Shown: one piece after another, positions 49,101 through 58,358 of the stretch | Position numbering within the stretch: position 1 is the first letter of the stretch | Layout of the letters: every line of letters starts with the position of its first letter | Assembly (NCBI RefSeq): GCF_002812045.1 | Contig: NZ_NPEG01000006.1 | Span: forward strand, 124,001-188,000 | Reading direction: 5' to 3' | DNA: 64,000 bases | Source of the DNA: Leptospira haakeii | GTDB lineage: Bacteria > Spirochaetota > Leptospiria > Leptospirales > Leptospiraceae | Position numbers and translations under genes: made by a program | The notes under the pieces: model-generated | Database searches by the model: none | Seen by the model: the letters and a program-made list of their open reading frames with translations, nothing else | What the model was told of the DNA's origin: nothing

Positions 49101-50642
49101 TCAATCTGAAATTTTAGTTCTAGAAAACAGAAGTGTAAATGTTGCCCCTTGTCCAGGTTTACTATCCAAACTGATCTTCGCATTTAATAGCTCTACCAAT
49201 CGATGAACAGCATAAAGCCCCACACCGGTAGAAGGTTCATTGCCAGTAGGTTTAGCAGAGAGCCGAGTGAATCTTGAGAATAAAAGTTTTTTATCCTCGT
49301 CGGTAAATCCTTTTCCTTCATCGCTGATCTGGATCTGTATGAAGTCCCCCTTATCTTTGATCAGTTTAGAATGTATGAATATAGAACCTCCTGGAGGAGA
49401 ATATTTCACCGCATTTGAGACCAAATTATCCAAGATGCTAGCTACCGCTTTTCTGTCCGAACGGATCTTTATATCTTCTTTATCAAATTTAGTATGAAAT
49501 TGAATACGTTTTAGAGAAGCCTGATAATCGAAGTTTTGGATCGTAGATCTAATATACGAATTAATATTAAAAATATCATAAGCTATTTTAATATTCTCAA
49601 AGCCGGAAGCAGCAATTCCAACAAGATCATCAATATGGCCTAGAATTTTTCGAGAAGAACTTTCTATATCTGTGAGGATCTCCTTCTTCTCCTTATCTGA
49701 AAATGATTTTAAGTTTTTGCGAAGAATCGTACTAATACTCATAATCCCAGAAAGTGGACTTTTTAAATCGTGAACTGCAATACTGATCATATCACTTTTA
49801 TTTGTATCTTCTTCCCTGAGTCTTTCGTTCAAACGAATGATCCTTTGGGTTTTGAGATAAGTATTCGCCAAAGTTAAAAAAGACACACGATCAAAAATTA
49901 AGATCAAAAATAAGGTCACGAGAGGGTTTTGTATAAGTACAGGTTCTCGATTCCCAGTATAATAGATAAAACCGTATAGAATTGAATAGTTGATCGTGTA
50001 GATAAAATACTTGGTATGATCCGGAAACCTAAACATGATCGCAACACTGAACATCGCGGTGGAGAAGAGTGAAATTTCAGGCAGCCTAGGAAATACAACG
50101 ACAGTGATACATGTCCCGGTCAGGGAAAGAAGAAGTACCCCAATCCTACAAAACAATTTGATCCGATCCAGATCGGCTCTATGCAATCGGCCCGAATTCA
50201 AAAGTACATTCATTGTAAGGAAAACCGAATAAAAGACCAAGTCGAATAGTACGAATGAATTATCCTTAGCATCCGAAAATGCATCGAGTAGATCATAGAA
50301 TGCAAAAGGTAAAATAATGATAGGAAGGATGAGATACACATATCTGAGTACGATCAAAATTTCGAGATATGCGTTCCTTGTGAATACAGGAGCAAAGTTT
50401 ACGGAAGAGAGTATCTTTGCCTTTCTATACTGCCTAAGTGCAAAACGATAATTGAGCCCGAAAAGAAACCGAAGTAACGCCTGCATATTCCCAAATTTAT
50501 CCCTTTCCCTTTTAAAAAACTCCCTTTTTTGTCCAATCATTCGATTTAGGAAAACTAGTGAAAAAACTTTGTCAAAAAGATGAATTAGAAAAGCCATAAA
50601 TTCCTGAAAAAAGAATGTACTCATCTCCAAGAATACAAGCAA
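49101..50642 (-). CDS. Membrane sensor histidine kinase
   Basis: A protein of up to 513 residues. About six hydrophobic segments lie between 80 and 280, forming an integral membrane sensor without a large periplasmic loop. HisKA motif AVHDLKSPLSG (His near residue 293) and ATPase motifs DNLVSNAVKYSPPGG, DEGKGFTDED and GVGLYAVHRL. The first start is TTG 50642; ATG 50624, six codons later and preceded by TTGGAG, is also plausible. Presumed partner of the LytTR regulator downstream; divergent from the second cassette. Confidence 0.9.
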   Translation of the reverse strand: MLVFLEMSTFFFQEFMAFLIHLFDKVFSLVFLNRMIGQKREFFKRERDKFGNMQALLRFLFGLNYRFALRQYRKAKILSSVNFAPVFTRNAYLEILIVLRYVYLILPIIILPFAFYDLLDAFSDAKDNSFVLFDLVFYSVFLTMNVLLNSGRLHRADLDRIKLFCRIGVLLLSLTGTCITVVVFPRLPEISLFSTAMFSVAIMFRFPDHTKYFIYTINYSILYGFIYYTGNREPVLIQNPLVTLFLILIFDRVSFLTLANTYLKTQRIIRLNERLREEDTNKSDMISIAVHDLKSPLSGIMSISTILRKNLKSFSDKEKKEILTDIESSSRKILGHIDDLVGIAASGFENIKIAYDIFNINSYIRSTIQNFDYQASLKRIQFHTKFDKEDIKIRSDRKAVASILDNLVSNAVKYSPPGGSIFIHSKLIKDKGDFIQIQISDEGKGFTDEDKKLLFSRFTRLSAKPTGNEPSTGVGLYAVHRLVELLNAKISLDSKPGQGATFTLLFSRTKISD

Positions 50643-50780
50643 TTATCATAGTACTACTTGTTCTAGTTTATAATTTTATGACTTAAGTATCGATTTTACT
50701 TCTTCTTTTGCTTTGCAAAAATTACTAGAGCATGTTTCCAAATATTTATAACATTTTTCTAATAAATAGTTACAAAGAAT

Positions 50781-50809
50781 TTGCATAAAGGAGCATAATG
50801 TAATATACT
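50781..50809 (+). promoter_or_regulatory. Predicted promoter of cassette 2, leaderless start
   Basis: TTGCAT (50781-50786) and TATACT (50804-50809, five of six consensus bases) are separated by 17 bp. The ATG at 50819 lies nine bases after the -10 box, so transcription would begin at about the start codon. Confidence 0.5.
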
Positions 50810-50818
50810 GTTCGGCCG

Positions 50819-51358
50819 ATGCCATCTAAGAAAAACGCATTACTGATTTCTTCTGCTTTTGTTATAGTAGTTCTTATTTTTATTTTTACTAGAAGTCAGG
50901 CGGGGGCTTCCCAAGCTTCTTCCAAAAACATTTTTTCCGAAGGGTTCTCTATGTTCTCCGGGTTTATCAGCCCGGGAACTTCTTCTAACTATAACGAAGA
51001 CAATGCTGTTGTCTCTGCTGCCTTATTAAAGAGTGAAACCCCAGACAATTTATACTGGGTGGCTGTTGCGACTCCCCAAGATGCTGGAGAAAAAAAAGCA
51101 CAGGAAGAACTTTTAGAAAGCTGGGCTACATTGTACGGAAAAATTTACTCCGGAAAAGCGACCCGCAAGGAAATCGATCAATATTATACCGCGCAAATAA
51201 AACTCCAAGAGGATCAATTGGAATTGTTGCGCTTGATGGAAGAAAGATATCCAGAGCGCCTTGATGACGAAAAACGCAGAATGATACTAGCCGGCAAAGA
51301 ACTGTACGGCAAAAAGCTGAAAAACGTAACCGAAGAATACAAAAAACATACAAACTAG
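50819..51358 (+). CDS. Membrane-anchored helical protein, cassette 2 (unknown family)
   Basis: A 179-residue paralogue of the protein at 45519-46070: hydrophobic anchor (about 8-24), Ser/Ala-rich linker (about 27-60) and the conserved region starting ETPDNLYWVAVATP near residue 71, with LYGKIYSGKATRKEID, LLRLMEERYPERL and RRMILAGKELYGKKLKNV. The linker is diverged, the C-terminal part nearly unchanged, so selection acts on the helical domain. The in-frame TAA at 50801 excludes an upstream start; no Shine-Dalgarno is visible at proper distance. Its stop lies 19 bp before the second M19-like gene. Confidence 0.8.
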   Translation: MPSKKNALLISSAFVIVVLIFIFTRSQAGASQASSKNIFSEGFSMFSGFISPGTSSNYNEDNAVVSAALLKSETPDNLYWVAVATPQDAGEKKAQEELLESWATLYGKIYSGKATRKEIDQYYTAQIKLQEDQLELLRLMEERYPERLDDEKRRMILAGKELYGKKLKNVTEEYKKHTN

Positions 51359-51377
51359 TAAGTAGGGAGAGAAACGT

Positions 51378-53594
51378 ATGAAAACTCGGCTTTTACGAGG
51401 TCGTGCGTTAGGTGTCGTATTCTTAGCTGTTTTTGCTATGAGCACGTCCGTTTTCGGCGATCCATATTGGGGAACATTTAAGAAGGATAGTTGCACTGCA
51501 ATTTTTCCAGGGAAACGTCAATATTCAGCAATCCTTTATGGGATTCCATCAGGACAAAGTTGGGAAACAACCTGTGCCAATATGGGAGCAACCATTAATG
51601 GCCAAGTATTCACTAAACCAAGTCGTTGCAAAAACACTGGATTCAATATGTGGGGAGAATTCGATCTGATCGATGATTCTTGCGAAGCAAACTGGTCTGC
51701 TCCAGATGAAGGTGGAATCTATAACTACACTCATAAGAATGATGGTTGTCAGTCCTCCGGTTCTTATGCAGGTAAAAGAAAGTATTCTTCACGTTTATGG
51801 AATATAGTAGGTTCTTGGGAAGAAGCCTGCGCGAAGATGCCGATCACAATCGCAGGTAAAACCTATACCACACCTCATAGATGTGTGAATACAGGTGGAG
51901 CCACAGGTATGTGGGGAGAATGGTACGTAGCTGATTCAAGTTGTGAATCTGCTCCACAAGCATATAACAGAGGGGCTAACGATTCTCTTAAGAGAAGCGG
52001 AACTCTTCCCGGATATGTGGATCTTCACACTCACCCAATGGCAAATTTAGGCTTCGGTGGAGTGATCTTCCATGGATCTCCATTCGGGCCAGCTGCGACT
52101 GCATTAGCAGATTGTCCTAGCACTTCTGACGAAGGACATTCGGCAGGACACTCTAGGGTAGAAGCAATCGTTCAAGATGATATCATCGGAGCCTTATTAG
52201 GAACGGCTCGTCACGATAATAGAGGATACGCTGGCTTCCCTTATTGGCCTGCGAACAATAGTTACACTCACCAAACCATGTATTATGAATGGATCAAACG
52301 CGCCTATGAAGGCGGGATGAGAGCCATGGTAGTACTCGCAGTAAACGGTGACTATATGTTTGGAGCTACTGATAACGGACTTCCAGATATCATTAAAGGA
52401 ATAGCGATCGCTACTGATCCAGTTTACGACTTGAATGATATGAACACTTTGCGCCGACAAACCCAAGCAGTATATGATATGCAAGCTTGGATCGACTCAC
52501 AAAGTGGCGGTCCAGGACAAGGTTGGTTCCGTATCGTAAAAACTCCTGCAGATGCACAAAGTGTGATCTCTGGCGGTAAACTTGCAGTAGTCTTAGGAGC
52601 GGAAGTAGATTACCTAGTAGATTGTACAGGAAGTAACTGTAACGATTCTATGATCACCCAAGGCGTACAAGAATTGTATGATTTGGGGTTACGTTATGTG
52701 TTCCCGATCCACTTGAAAACCAACGGATTCGGTGGAGCAGGTCTTTACAATATCCTTGGAAGTGGAACTAAGTACGACTGTAAACACTACGGACAGGATT
52801 GTAATACTGCAGGCTTGACCACTTACGGACAAAAAGTCTTAAGAGAGTTGATGAAAAAAGGAATGATCATCGATGTAGGTCATATGTCTGCAAAATCTTT
52901 GGACGGAGCGATTACTTTTGCTGAACAACAATCATATCCTGGAATCGTAACTGGTCACACCGGTGTGTATGATATGGCGAATAAAGGAAATCGTCACGAG
53001 GCAAACCCAACAGGTGCAGCACTCAAACGTATCAGCACCTTAGGTGGAATGATCGGGCTTATCACTGGACAAGGAAATCTGGAAGAAGTAGGTGAGTGGA
53101 GACAGAATAGCGACGGTTCTTATATCGCACATGCTTGCGGTGGAACTAGCCAAACATTCGCTCAATCTTACCAATATCTCAAAAATCTAATAGGTGATCC
53201 TGCTTATGACGGAAGGATAGCTATCGGAACAGATTTTAACGGATTTGCTCATATGCCTGGACCTCGTTATGGAACTCGTGCTTGTCCTGGAGGAACTTCA
53301 GTCATTGCACAGCCGGAGGCTTCTAAAGTGGGATATCCATTCTCTCCTGACTCTTCCATTAGATTAGCGGCAACTCTTGCGGCTTCTCCTTCTCTTGGAA
53401 AATACTCATTCGGGAATAGGACATTCGACTTCAATACGGAAGGTGCGTCTCATATAGGGCTCATGCCAGACTTCTTTGAAGACTTAAGACAGCAGGGACT
53501 TAAACGTTCCGATCTGGAACCGGTATATAGATCCGCAGACTTCTTCACTACGATGTGGCAGAACGCGGTAAATAGGAGCGGAAGTATCCAGTAA
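51378..53594 (+). CDS. Secreted M19 dipeptidase-like metallohydrolase with two N-terminal Cys repeats, cassette 2
   Basis: A 738-residue paralogue of the protein at 46085-48304 with the same layout: signal peptide (SVFG|DPYWG), two Cys-containing repeats, and the M19-like barrel with DLHTHPM, VLGAEVD, FPIHLKTNG, IDVGHMS, GHTG and GTDFNG all preserved. Differences are scattered and mostly conservative. The ATG is preceded by GGGAGAG, a strong ribosome binding site, in contrast to the upstream small gene. Retention of two near-identical copies points to useful dosage or subtle specialisation. Confidence 0.82.
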   Translation: MKTRLLRGRALGVVFLAVFAMSTSVFGDPYWGTFKKDSCTAIFPGKRQYSAILYGIPSGQSWETTCANMGATINGQVFTKPSRCKNTGFNMWGEFDLIDDSCEANWSAPDEGGIYNYTHKNDGCQSSGSYAGKRKYSSRLWNIVGSWEEACAKMPITIAGKTYTTPHRCVNTGGATGMWGEWYVADSSCESAPQAYNRGANDSLKRSGTLPGYVDLHTHPMANLGFGGVIFHGSPFGPAATALADCPSTSDEGHSAGHSRVEAIVQDDIIGALLGTARHDNRGYAGFPYWPANNSYTHQTMYYEWIKRAYEGGMRAMVVLAVNGDYMFGATDNGLPDIIKGIAIATDPVYDLNDMNTLRRQTQAVYDMQAWIDSQSGGPGQGWFRIVKTPADAQSVISGGKLAVVLGAEVDYLVDCTGSNCNDSMITQGVQELYDLGLRYVFPIHLKTNGFGGAGLYNILGSGTKYDCKHYGQDCNTAGLTTYGQKVLRELMKKGMIIDVGHMSAKSLDGAITFAEQQSYPGIVTGHTGVYDMANKGNRHEANPTGAALKRISTLGGMIGLITGQGNLEEVGEWRQNSDGSYIAHACGGTSQTFAQSYQYLKNLIGDPAYDGRIAIGTDFNGFAHMPGPRYGTRACPGGTSVIAQPEASKVGYPFSPDSSIRLAATLAASPSLGKYSFGNRTFDFNTEGASHIGLMPDFFEDLRQQGLKRSDLEPVYRSADFFTTMWQNAVNRSGSIQ

Positions 53595-53601
53595 CTAAAC
53601 C

Positions 53602-53628
53602 AAGGCCCGCTACAAAGCGGGCCTTTTT
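53602..53628 (+). terminator. Intrinsic terminator of cassette 2
   Basis: AAGGCCCGC (53602-53610) and GCGGGCCTT (53617-53625) with a six-base loop and T-run. Similar in place and core sequence to the terminator of cassette 1. Confidence 0.85.
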
Positions 53629-53712
53629 GTTCTTCTATAATCCGAAAGAAAAAGTTTGGTCTTTGGAACTAAAAAAGAATAATAGGTTCTAAGATAAAAA
53701 GAGCTTATTTCC

Positions 53713-54195
53713 ATGAGGCTTTTATTGAACCTTAAAACTTTTACTCCTTCCTTATTCCTATTATTGACCCTTGCATGCTCCAAAAACGGAGATACAACTT
53801 CTACGGACGATACTGCGGCTAGTCTATTATACTCGGCTTACGGAGCCAGTTTCACTCCTGTCCCGACTGGAGGATGTGCGGACTCGGCAGTCCCAACTAT
53901 CGTTACCGGGGGATCCGCAACATTCTCCGGGGCAAGTTATCACTATTATTTCTATTCTTTTACCGGAAATGGCGCAACAAATACCTTTAACGTTAGTTTT
54001 ACAAGTGGGGAAGCCGATTTGTGGATCGGGACAGAAAACTCTGTGCTGATCCCAACGGATTTTAGTCAGGTAGAAGTTAGAAGTGAGAATATAGGGACCG
54101 AATCCTATTCCGGAGTAAATACTACAAACGGTTCCACCCGTTGTTTGGTCATTCCGGTCACGGATGCTGGAACAATTACTTTGTCGGTCCAGTAA
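53713..54195 (+). CDS. Small lipoprotein with PPC-like beta domain
   Basis: A 160-residue putative lipoprotein with a signal ending in LTLAC (lipobox, Cys near 22), a Thr/Ser/Asp-rich spacer, then a beta-rich domain of about 100 residues. The YYFYSFTG..., GEADLWIG and closing VIPVTDAGTITLSV strands resemble bacterial pre-peptidase C-terminal domains, which occur in secreted enzymes; here the domain stands alone. Two cysteines (GGCAD, TRCLV) may form a disulfide. Function unknown. Confidence 0.7.
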   Translation: MRLLLNLKTFTPSLFLLLTLACSKNGDTTSTDDTAASLLYSAYGASFTPVPTGGCADSAVPTIVTGGSATFSGASYHYYFYSFTGNGATNTFNVSFTSGEADLWIGTENSVLIPTDFSQVEVRSENIGTESYSGVNTTNGSTRCLVIPVTDAGTITLSVQ

Positions 54196-54308
54196 GTCGG
54201 GTTAAACCATTCGGTCTATTTGGGAAATTAAAAATTTCGTAAATTTTCTTCTTGCTTTCCTGAAATTAAAAATATACTTCCTCAGATTCTATTTTTGGAG
54301 CAAAACGA

Positions 54309-54677
54309 ATGGAAGAAAGTTCAGGTTCAGGAATCGGTTTAGTCATAACCGCTATCGTTTATATTGCGATCCTTGGAGTATTCCTATTTTCCTTCTGGAA
54401 AATATTCGAAAAAGCAGGCAGACCTGGTTGGGCAGGGATCATTCCGATTTATAACCTTTATGTATTAATGGAAATCGTTGGAAGACCTGGTTGGTGGTTT
54501 ATCCTATTTTTCGTCCCTTGTGTTGGTATCATTATCAGCATTCTTGTTGCTATCGATTTGGCTAAATCATTCGGTAAGACTGCAGGTTATGCGGTACTTT
54601 TCATTTTTGGAATTGGATATCCGATATTAGCATTCTCTGATTCGAAATATGTGGGACCAGCTGCGAAATCAGCTTAA
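54309..54677 (+). CDS. DUF5684-like small membrane protein
   Basis: A 122-residue protein with three to four membrane segments. It has the duplicated GRPGW motif (KAGRPGWAGIIPIYNLY and EIVGRPGWWFILF) and LAKSFGKTAGYAVLF, recognisable from small membrane proteins of the DUF5684 family. Role unknown. A TTTTGGAG ribosome binding region precedes the ATG. It overlaps the next gene by 29 bp. Confidence 0.75.
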   Translation: MEESSGSGIGLVITAIVYIAILGVFLFSFWKIFEKAGRPGWAGIIPIYNLYVLMEIVGRPGWWFILFFVPCVGIIISILVAIDLAKSFGKTAGYAVLFIFGIGYPILAFSDSKYVGPAAKSA

Positions 54678-55116
54678 TAATTTTTTAATATTAGAAACCG
54701 GATCCAAAACTGGTCCGGTTTCTAATCCTATCTTCCGATTATTTTTCGCTATTTCACTATCTTTAATCGTATTTATCACTCTAACCATCTTAATTTCCTT
54801 TCAGCTACCATTGGATACAGAATCGGAGCACTGGTTTACTATCTGTTGGTGGAAACATCTAACAGGCTGGGATTGCCCAGGCTGCGGACTGACTAGATCA
54901 GTGATATGTTTTTTTAGAGGGGATTTTTCCCAGTCCTGGGAATATCATCCATTCGGGATCCCGATTTCCATTCTAGGAATTTCCGGTTTTATCATCCGAT
55001 GGAATCTAGGTAAACAAGTTTGGAGAAAAATTTTAGAAAATCGGTTTACTGAATTTTTTGCGTATTTAGGAGTTATTTCAATTTTTGTTTGGTACTATAT
55101 CAAACATTTCTATTAA
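54649..55116 (+). CDS. DUF2752 family membrane protein
   Basis: A 155-residue membrane protein with three segments and the DUF2752 hallmark CPGCGLTRS (residues about 83-91) followed by [16 protein letters not shown]. Members are often neighbours of DUF5684/TM2-like proteins; function unknown. The stop overlaps the convergent xseB stop by 4 bp, with no terminator between. Confidence 0.85.
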   Translation: MWDQLRNQLNNFLILETGSKTGPVSNPIFRLFFAISLSLIVFITLTILISFQLPLDTESEHWFTICWWKHLTGWDCPGCGLTRSVICFFRGDFSQSWEYHPFGIPISILGISGFIIRWNLGKQVWRKILENRFTEFFAYLGVISIFVWYYIKHFY

Positions 55117-55400
55117 AATAACTCATCATCGTCCGCAGGAGGGGTCGCAGCTCTTGAAGAAGTTTCAGACTTAGGACTTGCGGTCTTTTTCTGAGTTTCT
55201 CCACTTCCTGATTTAGAAAGATATTCAATTTTTCCTTCCGCTTCCGCAAGGATAGATTGGCAAAGGATCTTGAGTTCCATTCCTCTCTCATAAGATTTAA
55301 TGGATTCTTCTAGGGTCAATTGTCCTCTTTCCAAATTTTCAGCGATCTGCTCCAATTCGGTTAATGCTTGTTCAAAACTGATTTCTGTTTTTTTACTCAT
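55113..55400 (-). CDS. xseB: Exodeoxyribonuclease VII small subunit
   Basis: A 95-residue Xse[36 protein letters not shown] is the two-helix hairpin typical of the family (positions 7-41). A polar Ser/Thr/Pro tail ends in acidic DDDELF. Start overlaps the xseA stop by 4 bp (ATGA), so subunits are co-translated. Confidence 0.95.
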   Translation of the reverse strand: MSKKTEISFEQALTELEQIAENLERGQLTLEESIKSYERGMELKILCQSILAEAEGKIEYLSKSGSGETQKKTASPKSETSSRAATPPADDDELF

Positions 55401-56674
55401 TGTATTTCACCTTGGTAAGAAACCCGAATCCTACCTTCCGCAAGTATGACCTCTAGTTCTTCCTCTTTCTCCAATTGTGCCGGAGATGTAACGACTTTTT
55501 TTCCTTTCTTCCTAACTACGGAGTATCCTCTTTTCAAAGTCCCTAAGGGAGAAAATCCTTCCAGCTTTCCGGAGAGAAGTTGGAACTCCTTCTTCTTCCT
55601 TTCCAACTGGGATTTAAAAGAAGTAATCAATCCAGTCGATACAGGACTAAATTTGTTTTGGGCGCTCATCAGATAGTTTTTACCCAATAGATGTATTCTG
55701 GAATTGATCTCATCCAGTTGTAAAATACGATCGTTCAACATGGACCTAGGATCTAAGAATGCTTTTTTATTGGTCAGTATCCGAAACTTTTCTTTTAGAT
55801 TGTTTGCCTGGTTTTTTAAAGCTGTTTTAAGTCGGATTTCGAATTCAATAAGTCCTGATTCAACAAGTTCCATTTCTGGCACAGCCATTTCTGCCGCGGC
55901 CGTAGGAGTGGGTGCAAAATGGTCGGCTGCCAAGTCGGAAAGAACTGAATCTATCTGGTGACCAACCGCGGAAATAATAGGAACACGGCTTTGTGCAAAC
56001 GTAAGTACCACTTTTTCGTCGTTGAACGCCATCAGATCTTCTGTACTTCCCCCACCTCGACCTGCAATGATCAGATCCACGTCCCACTTAGGATCATTTA
56101 ATTGTTTAATCGCAGAAATAATGGATTCAGGCGCTCCGTCTCCTTGGACAAGGCAAGGAGAGATCAAAATATCTATATTAGGAAATCTTTGTTTAGAAAT
56201 ACGAATAATGTCTTCGATCGCCGCTCCGGTGGGGGAAGTAGCAACACCAATCCTCCACGGAAATGCAGGGAGTTTACGTTTTCTTTCCGGGTCAAAAACA
56301 CCCTGGGCAGCAAGTTTTTTTTTCAGTTCTTCTATCTGAAGTAAAAGGTCCCCTTGTCCCAACTCTTCTATTTTAGAAATATTTAAATTGTATTGGCCGC
56401 GAGGTTCGTATACAGAGATTGCACCGAATGCTTTTATCTCCATTCCGTTTTCCAAAGGTTTTCCTTTATATCTTCCATTACTATAAGAGAAAAAGGTACA
56501 GGCGATTAAGGACTTTGGGTCTTTTAAATTAAAATAAATATGACCTTGGTGAGACTTTGAATAATTGGAAATTTCTCCTTGGATCCAGATATTCCTAAGA
56601 ATATCCGGGCCAGTTAGAAGTTGTTTAACGATAGAATTGATTTCCGAAACGGAATATGTTTTTGTTTCTTCCAT
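55397..56674 (-). CDS. xseA: Exodeoxyribonuclease VII large subunit
   Basis: A 425-residue XseA. N-terminal OB domain ([32 protein letters not shown]), catalytic domain with [33 protein letters not shown] and [15 protein letters not shown], then a coiled-coil region and the C-terminal segment LKRGYSVVR. Degrades single-stranded DNA with XseB. It lies 6 bp after an AI-2E type permease gene. Confidence 0.96.
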   Translation of the reverse strand: MEETKTYSVSEINSIVKQLLTGPDILRNIWIQGEISNYSKSHQGHIYFNLKDPKSLIACTFFSYSNGRYKGKPLENGMEIKAFGAISVYEPRGQYNLNISKIEELGQGDLLLQIEELKKKLAAQGVFDPERKRKLPAFPWRIGVATSPTGAAIEDIIRISKQRFPNIDILISPCLVQGDGAPESIISAIKQLNDPKWDVDLIIAGRGGGSTEDLMAFNDEKVVLTFAQSRVPIISAVGHQIDSVLSDLAADHFAPTPTAAAEMAVPEMELVESGLIEFEIRLKTALKNQANNLKEKFRILTNKKAFLDPRSMLNDRILQLDEINSRIHLLGKNYLMSAQNKFSPVSTGLITSFKSQLERKKKEFQLLSGKLEGFSPLGTLKRGYSVVRKKGKKVVTSPAQLEKEEELEVILAEGRIRVSYQGEIQ

Positions 56675-56680
56675 CCGAAA

Positions 56681-57793
56681 TTAACTAGCGAAAAAATCTT
56701 TTCTGTATAATTTCCAGAAGTCCCAAAGGATCACAACCATTGTGACTGCAACCGGTCCAAGCACCAGCCCCATGATCCCAAATTCTTGGATTCCTCCGAT
56801 CAAGGACAAAAATATCAACAAAGGATGGATCCTAAGTTTTTTGTCTAACATCTTAGGTTTTACAACATTCTCCAAAACGATATACAAGGTCAGGCCCATT
56901 ACCATAAATAAGCTCGCGCCAATGATATTATTCTCGATGAACATCAAATAAAGCCCGATCGGCAGCCAAACTACCGAAGTTCCAATCACAGGAATTAAAG
57001 AGAAAAATGCTGCAAGACTCGCATATAAGAAAGGATTCGAAATTTTTGCGAATAAAAGAAGAATATAAACTCCAGCTCCCTGCATAATGGAAACAATTAG
57101 ATTTCCTTTGAATACAGTCTGTACAGCGGAAGCGATCTTTCTTCCTACTTGTTCTTCTACCTCAGTGGAGAATGGTAAATTGTCCAAAATGAATCTTTCT
57201 ATCTTTCTTCCGTCTTGGTAGAAGAAGAATAGAAGTAAAAGTGAGAAGAATAGGTTCATGATGATCCCGGCAGGAAGATCTATAGAACCTAAAATAAAGG
57301 AAGAAGCATTACTTAAAACAGCGTATAAGCTGTCCAAGTTCAATATATCTATATAATTTTTAGCAAAGTCTCCGTAAATTTCTGGAAGTTTCACCCAGAA
57401 AAATGGATTATCCGTGAATAGATCAGTAAGTATATTCAGGCTCATGATCGTATCTATGATCTTATCTTCAGAAAGAGAGATTCTGATCTTAAATAGGATG
57501 GAAAGGGATTCTTCGATCAAAGTGCGGATCATAAAATAAGAGGGTAAAATTACGATCATACAAACGGAACCGATCATAATGTAAGGAGCCAATGGATCGA
57601 ACTTAGGACCAACCAATCTTCTCAATTGTTTGTATTGTTTGCGAGTGGCTAAGTATAAGATCAAAGCAACGAGTGCGGAATAAAAATATGGTCTTAAAAC
57701 TACAAAGAGTAGGAAGCCTGTCCCAATACAAAATATACCTAGGATCAGGTTGAAAAGTTTTCGGTTGGTTTCCTGCCCTTCTTTCGGGGACAT
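56681..57793 (-). CDS. AI-2E family transporter-like membrane protein
   Basis: A 370-residue protein with about eight membrane segments and the family features: paired N-terminal helices, a long central region (about 80-180), and C-terminal LAAFFSLIPVIGTSVVWLPIG near residue 255, LENVVKPKMLDKKL and LSLIGGIQEFGIMGLVLGPV. The family covers transporters of diverse substrates, including Na+/H+ exchange; substrate unknown here. ATG with GGAGG upstream overlaps the preceding gene's stop. Confidence 0.9.
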   Translation of the reverse strand: MSPKEGQETNRKLFNLILGIFCIGTGFLLFVVLRPYFYSALVALILYLATRKQYKQLRRLVGPKFDPLAPYIMIGSVCMIVILPSYFMIRTLIEESLSILFKIRISLSEDKIIDTIMSLNILTDLFTDNPFFWVKLPEIYGDFAKNYIDILNLDSLYAVLSNASSFILGSIDLPAGIIMNLFFSLLLLFFFYQDGRKIERFILDNLPFSTEVEEQVGRKIASAVQTVFKGNLIVSIMQGAGVYILLLFAKISNPFLYASLAAFFSLIPVIGTSVVWLPIGLYLMFIENNIIGASLFMVMGLTLYIVLENVVKPKMLDKKLRIHPLLIFLSLIGGIQEFGIMGLVLGPVAVTMVVILWDFWKLYRKDFFAS

Positions 57794-58311
57794 TAAAATC
57801 CTCCATTCGTGGTTTTCTGGAATAATTTTACGATACTTCCTTTTTCTTCAGGATGAATAGTGATGGCGAGTACCTTATGCCTAAGAATATCCACTAGATA
57901 CAGACTTTTCTCTTCAGACTTTTGGCTCTGTAAAATTTTATGACCGAAACTGGAAATCAGATATTCATAATATCTTTCCATGGTAGTTTTTGGAAGAGAA
58001 GTTTTAAAAACTACAACCGCTTCCTTATTCTCTAACAGACGATCCGCTTTTAATTCCGTAAAAAACAATACCTCTGAATCATCCGGAACAAAATTGCTAG
58101 GAATGGAAGAAGGAGCCTTGTATGGCTTTTCCACTATGGTGAGTTGGTTATGCCTGAAAATTTTAGGTCTATCTTTGACCTTTTTGGTTTTTACAGGATC
58201 AGGACTCATTAAATCGGGTAATTTGGTATCCTGAGCAAAAAGAGAAAGATTTCCGATCAGTAAAAATACTAGAACCGAACAGAGGACTTGCGAGAAACTA
58301 CGGCCTTCCAC
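57793..58311 (-). CDS. Secreted protein of unknown function
   Basis: A 172-residue protein with a signal peptide (about 8-27, ending LFAQD). The mature part has a basic segment (KTKKVKDRPK) followed by an alpha/beta domain with VPDDSEVLFFTELKADRL and SLPKTTMERYYEYLISSFG. It could be a periplasmic companion of the permease with which it overlaps by one base, but nothing shows this. GTG start. I recognise no family. Confidence 0.7.
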   Translation of the reverse strand: MEGRSFSQVLCSVLVFLLIGNLSLFAQDTKLPDLMSPDPVKTKKVKDRPKIFRHNQLTIVEKPYKAPSSIPSNFVPDDSEVLFFTELKADRLLENKEAVVVFKTSLPKTTMERYYEYLISSFGHKILQSQKSEEKSLYLVDILRHKVLAITIHPEEKGSIVKLFQKTTNGGF

Positions 58312-58358
58312 GAAATTTAGTTGAATCTAACGCTTCCCCCTTGACAATCCTTTTCTAG

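Noticed and set aside
45519..53594. Mobile element as cause of the cassette duplication
   Set aside because: No transposase, terminal inverted repeats or target-site duplications are visible at the cassette borders.
54224..54273. Direct repeat GAAATTAAAAAT (54224-54235 and 54262-54273)
   Set aside because: Low-complexity AT-rich sequence; two copies in an intergenic gap are not enough to claim an operator.
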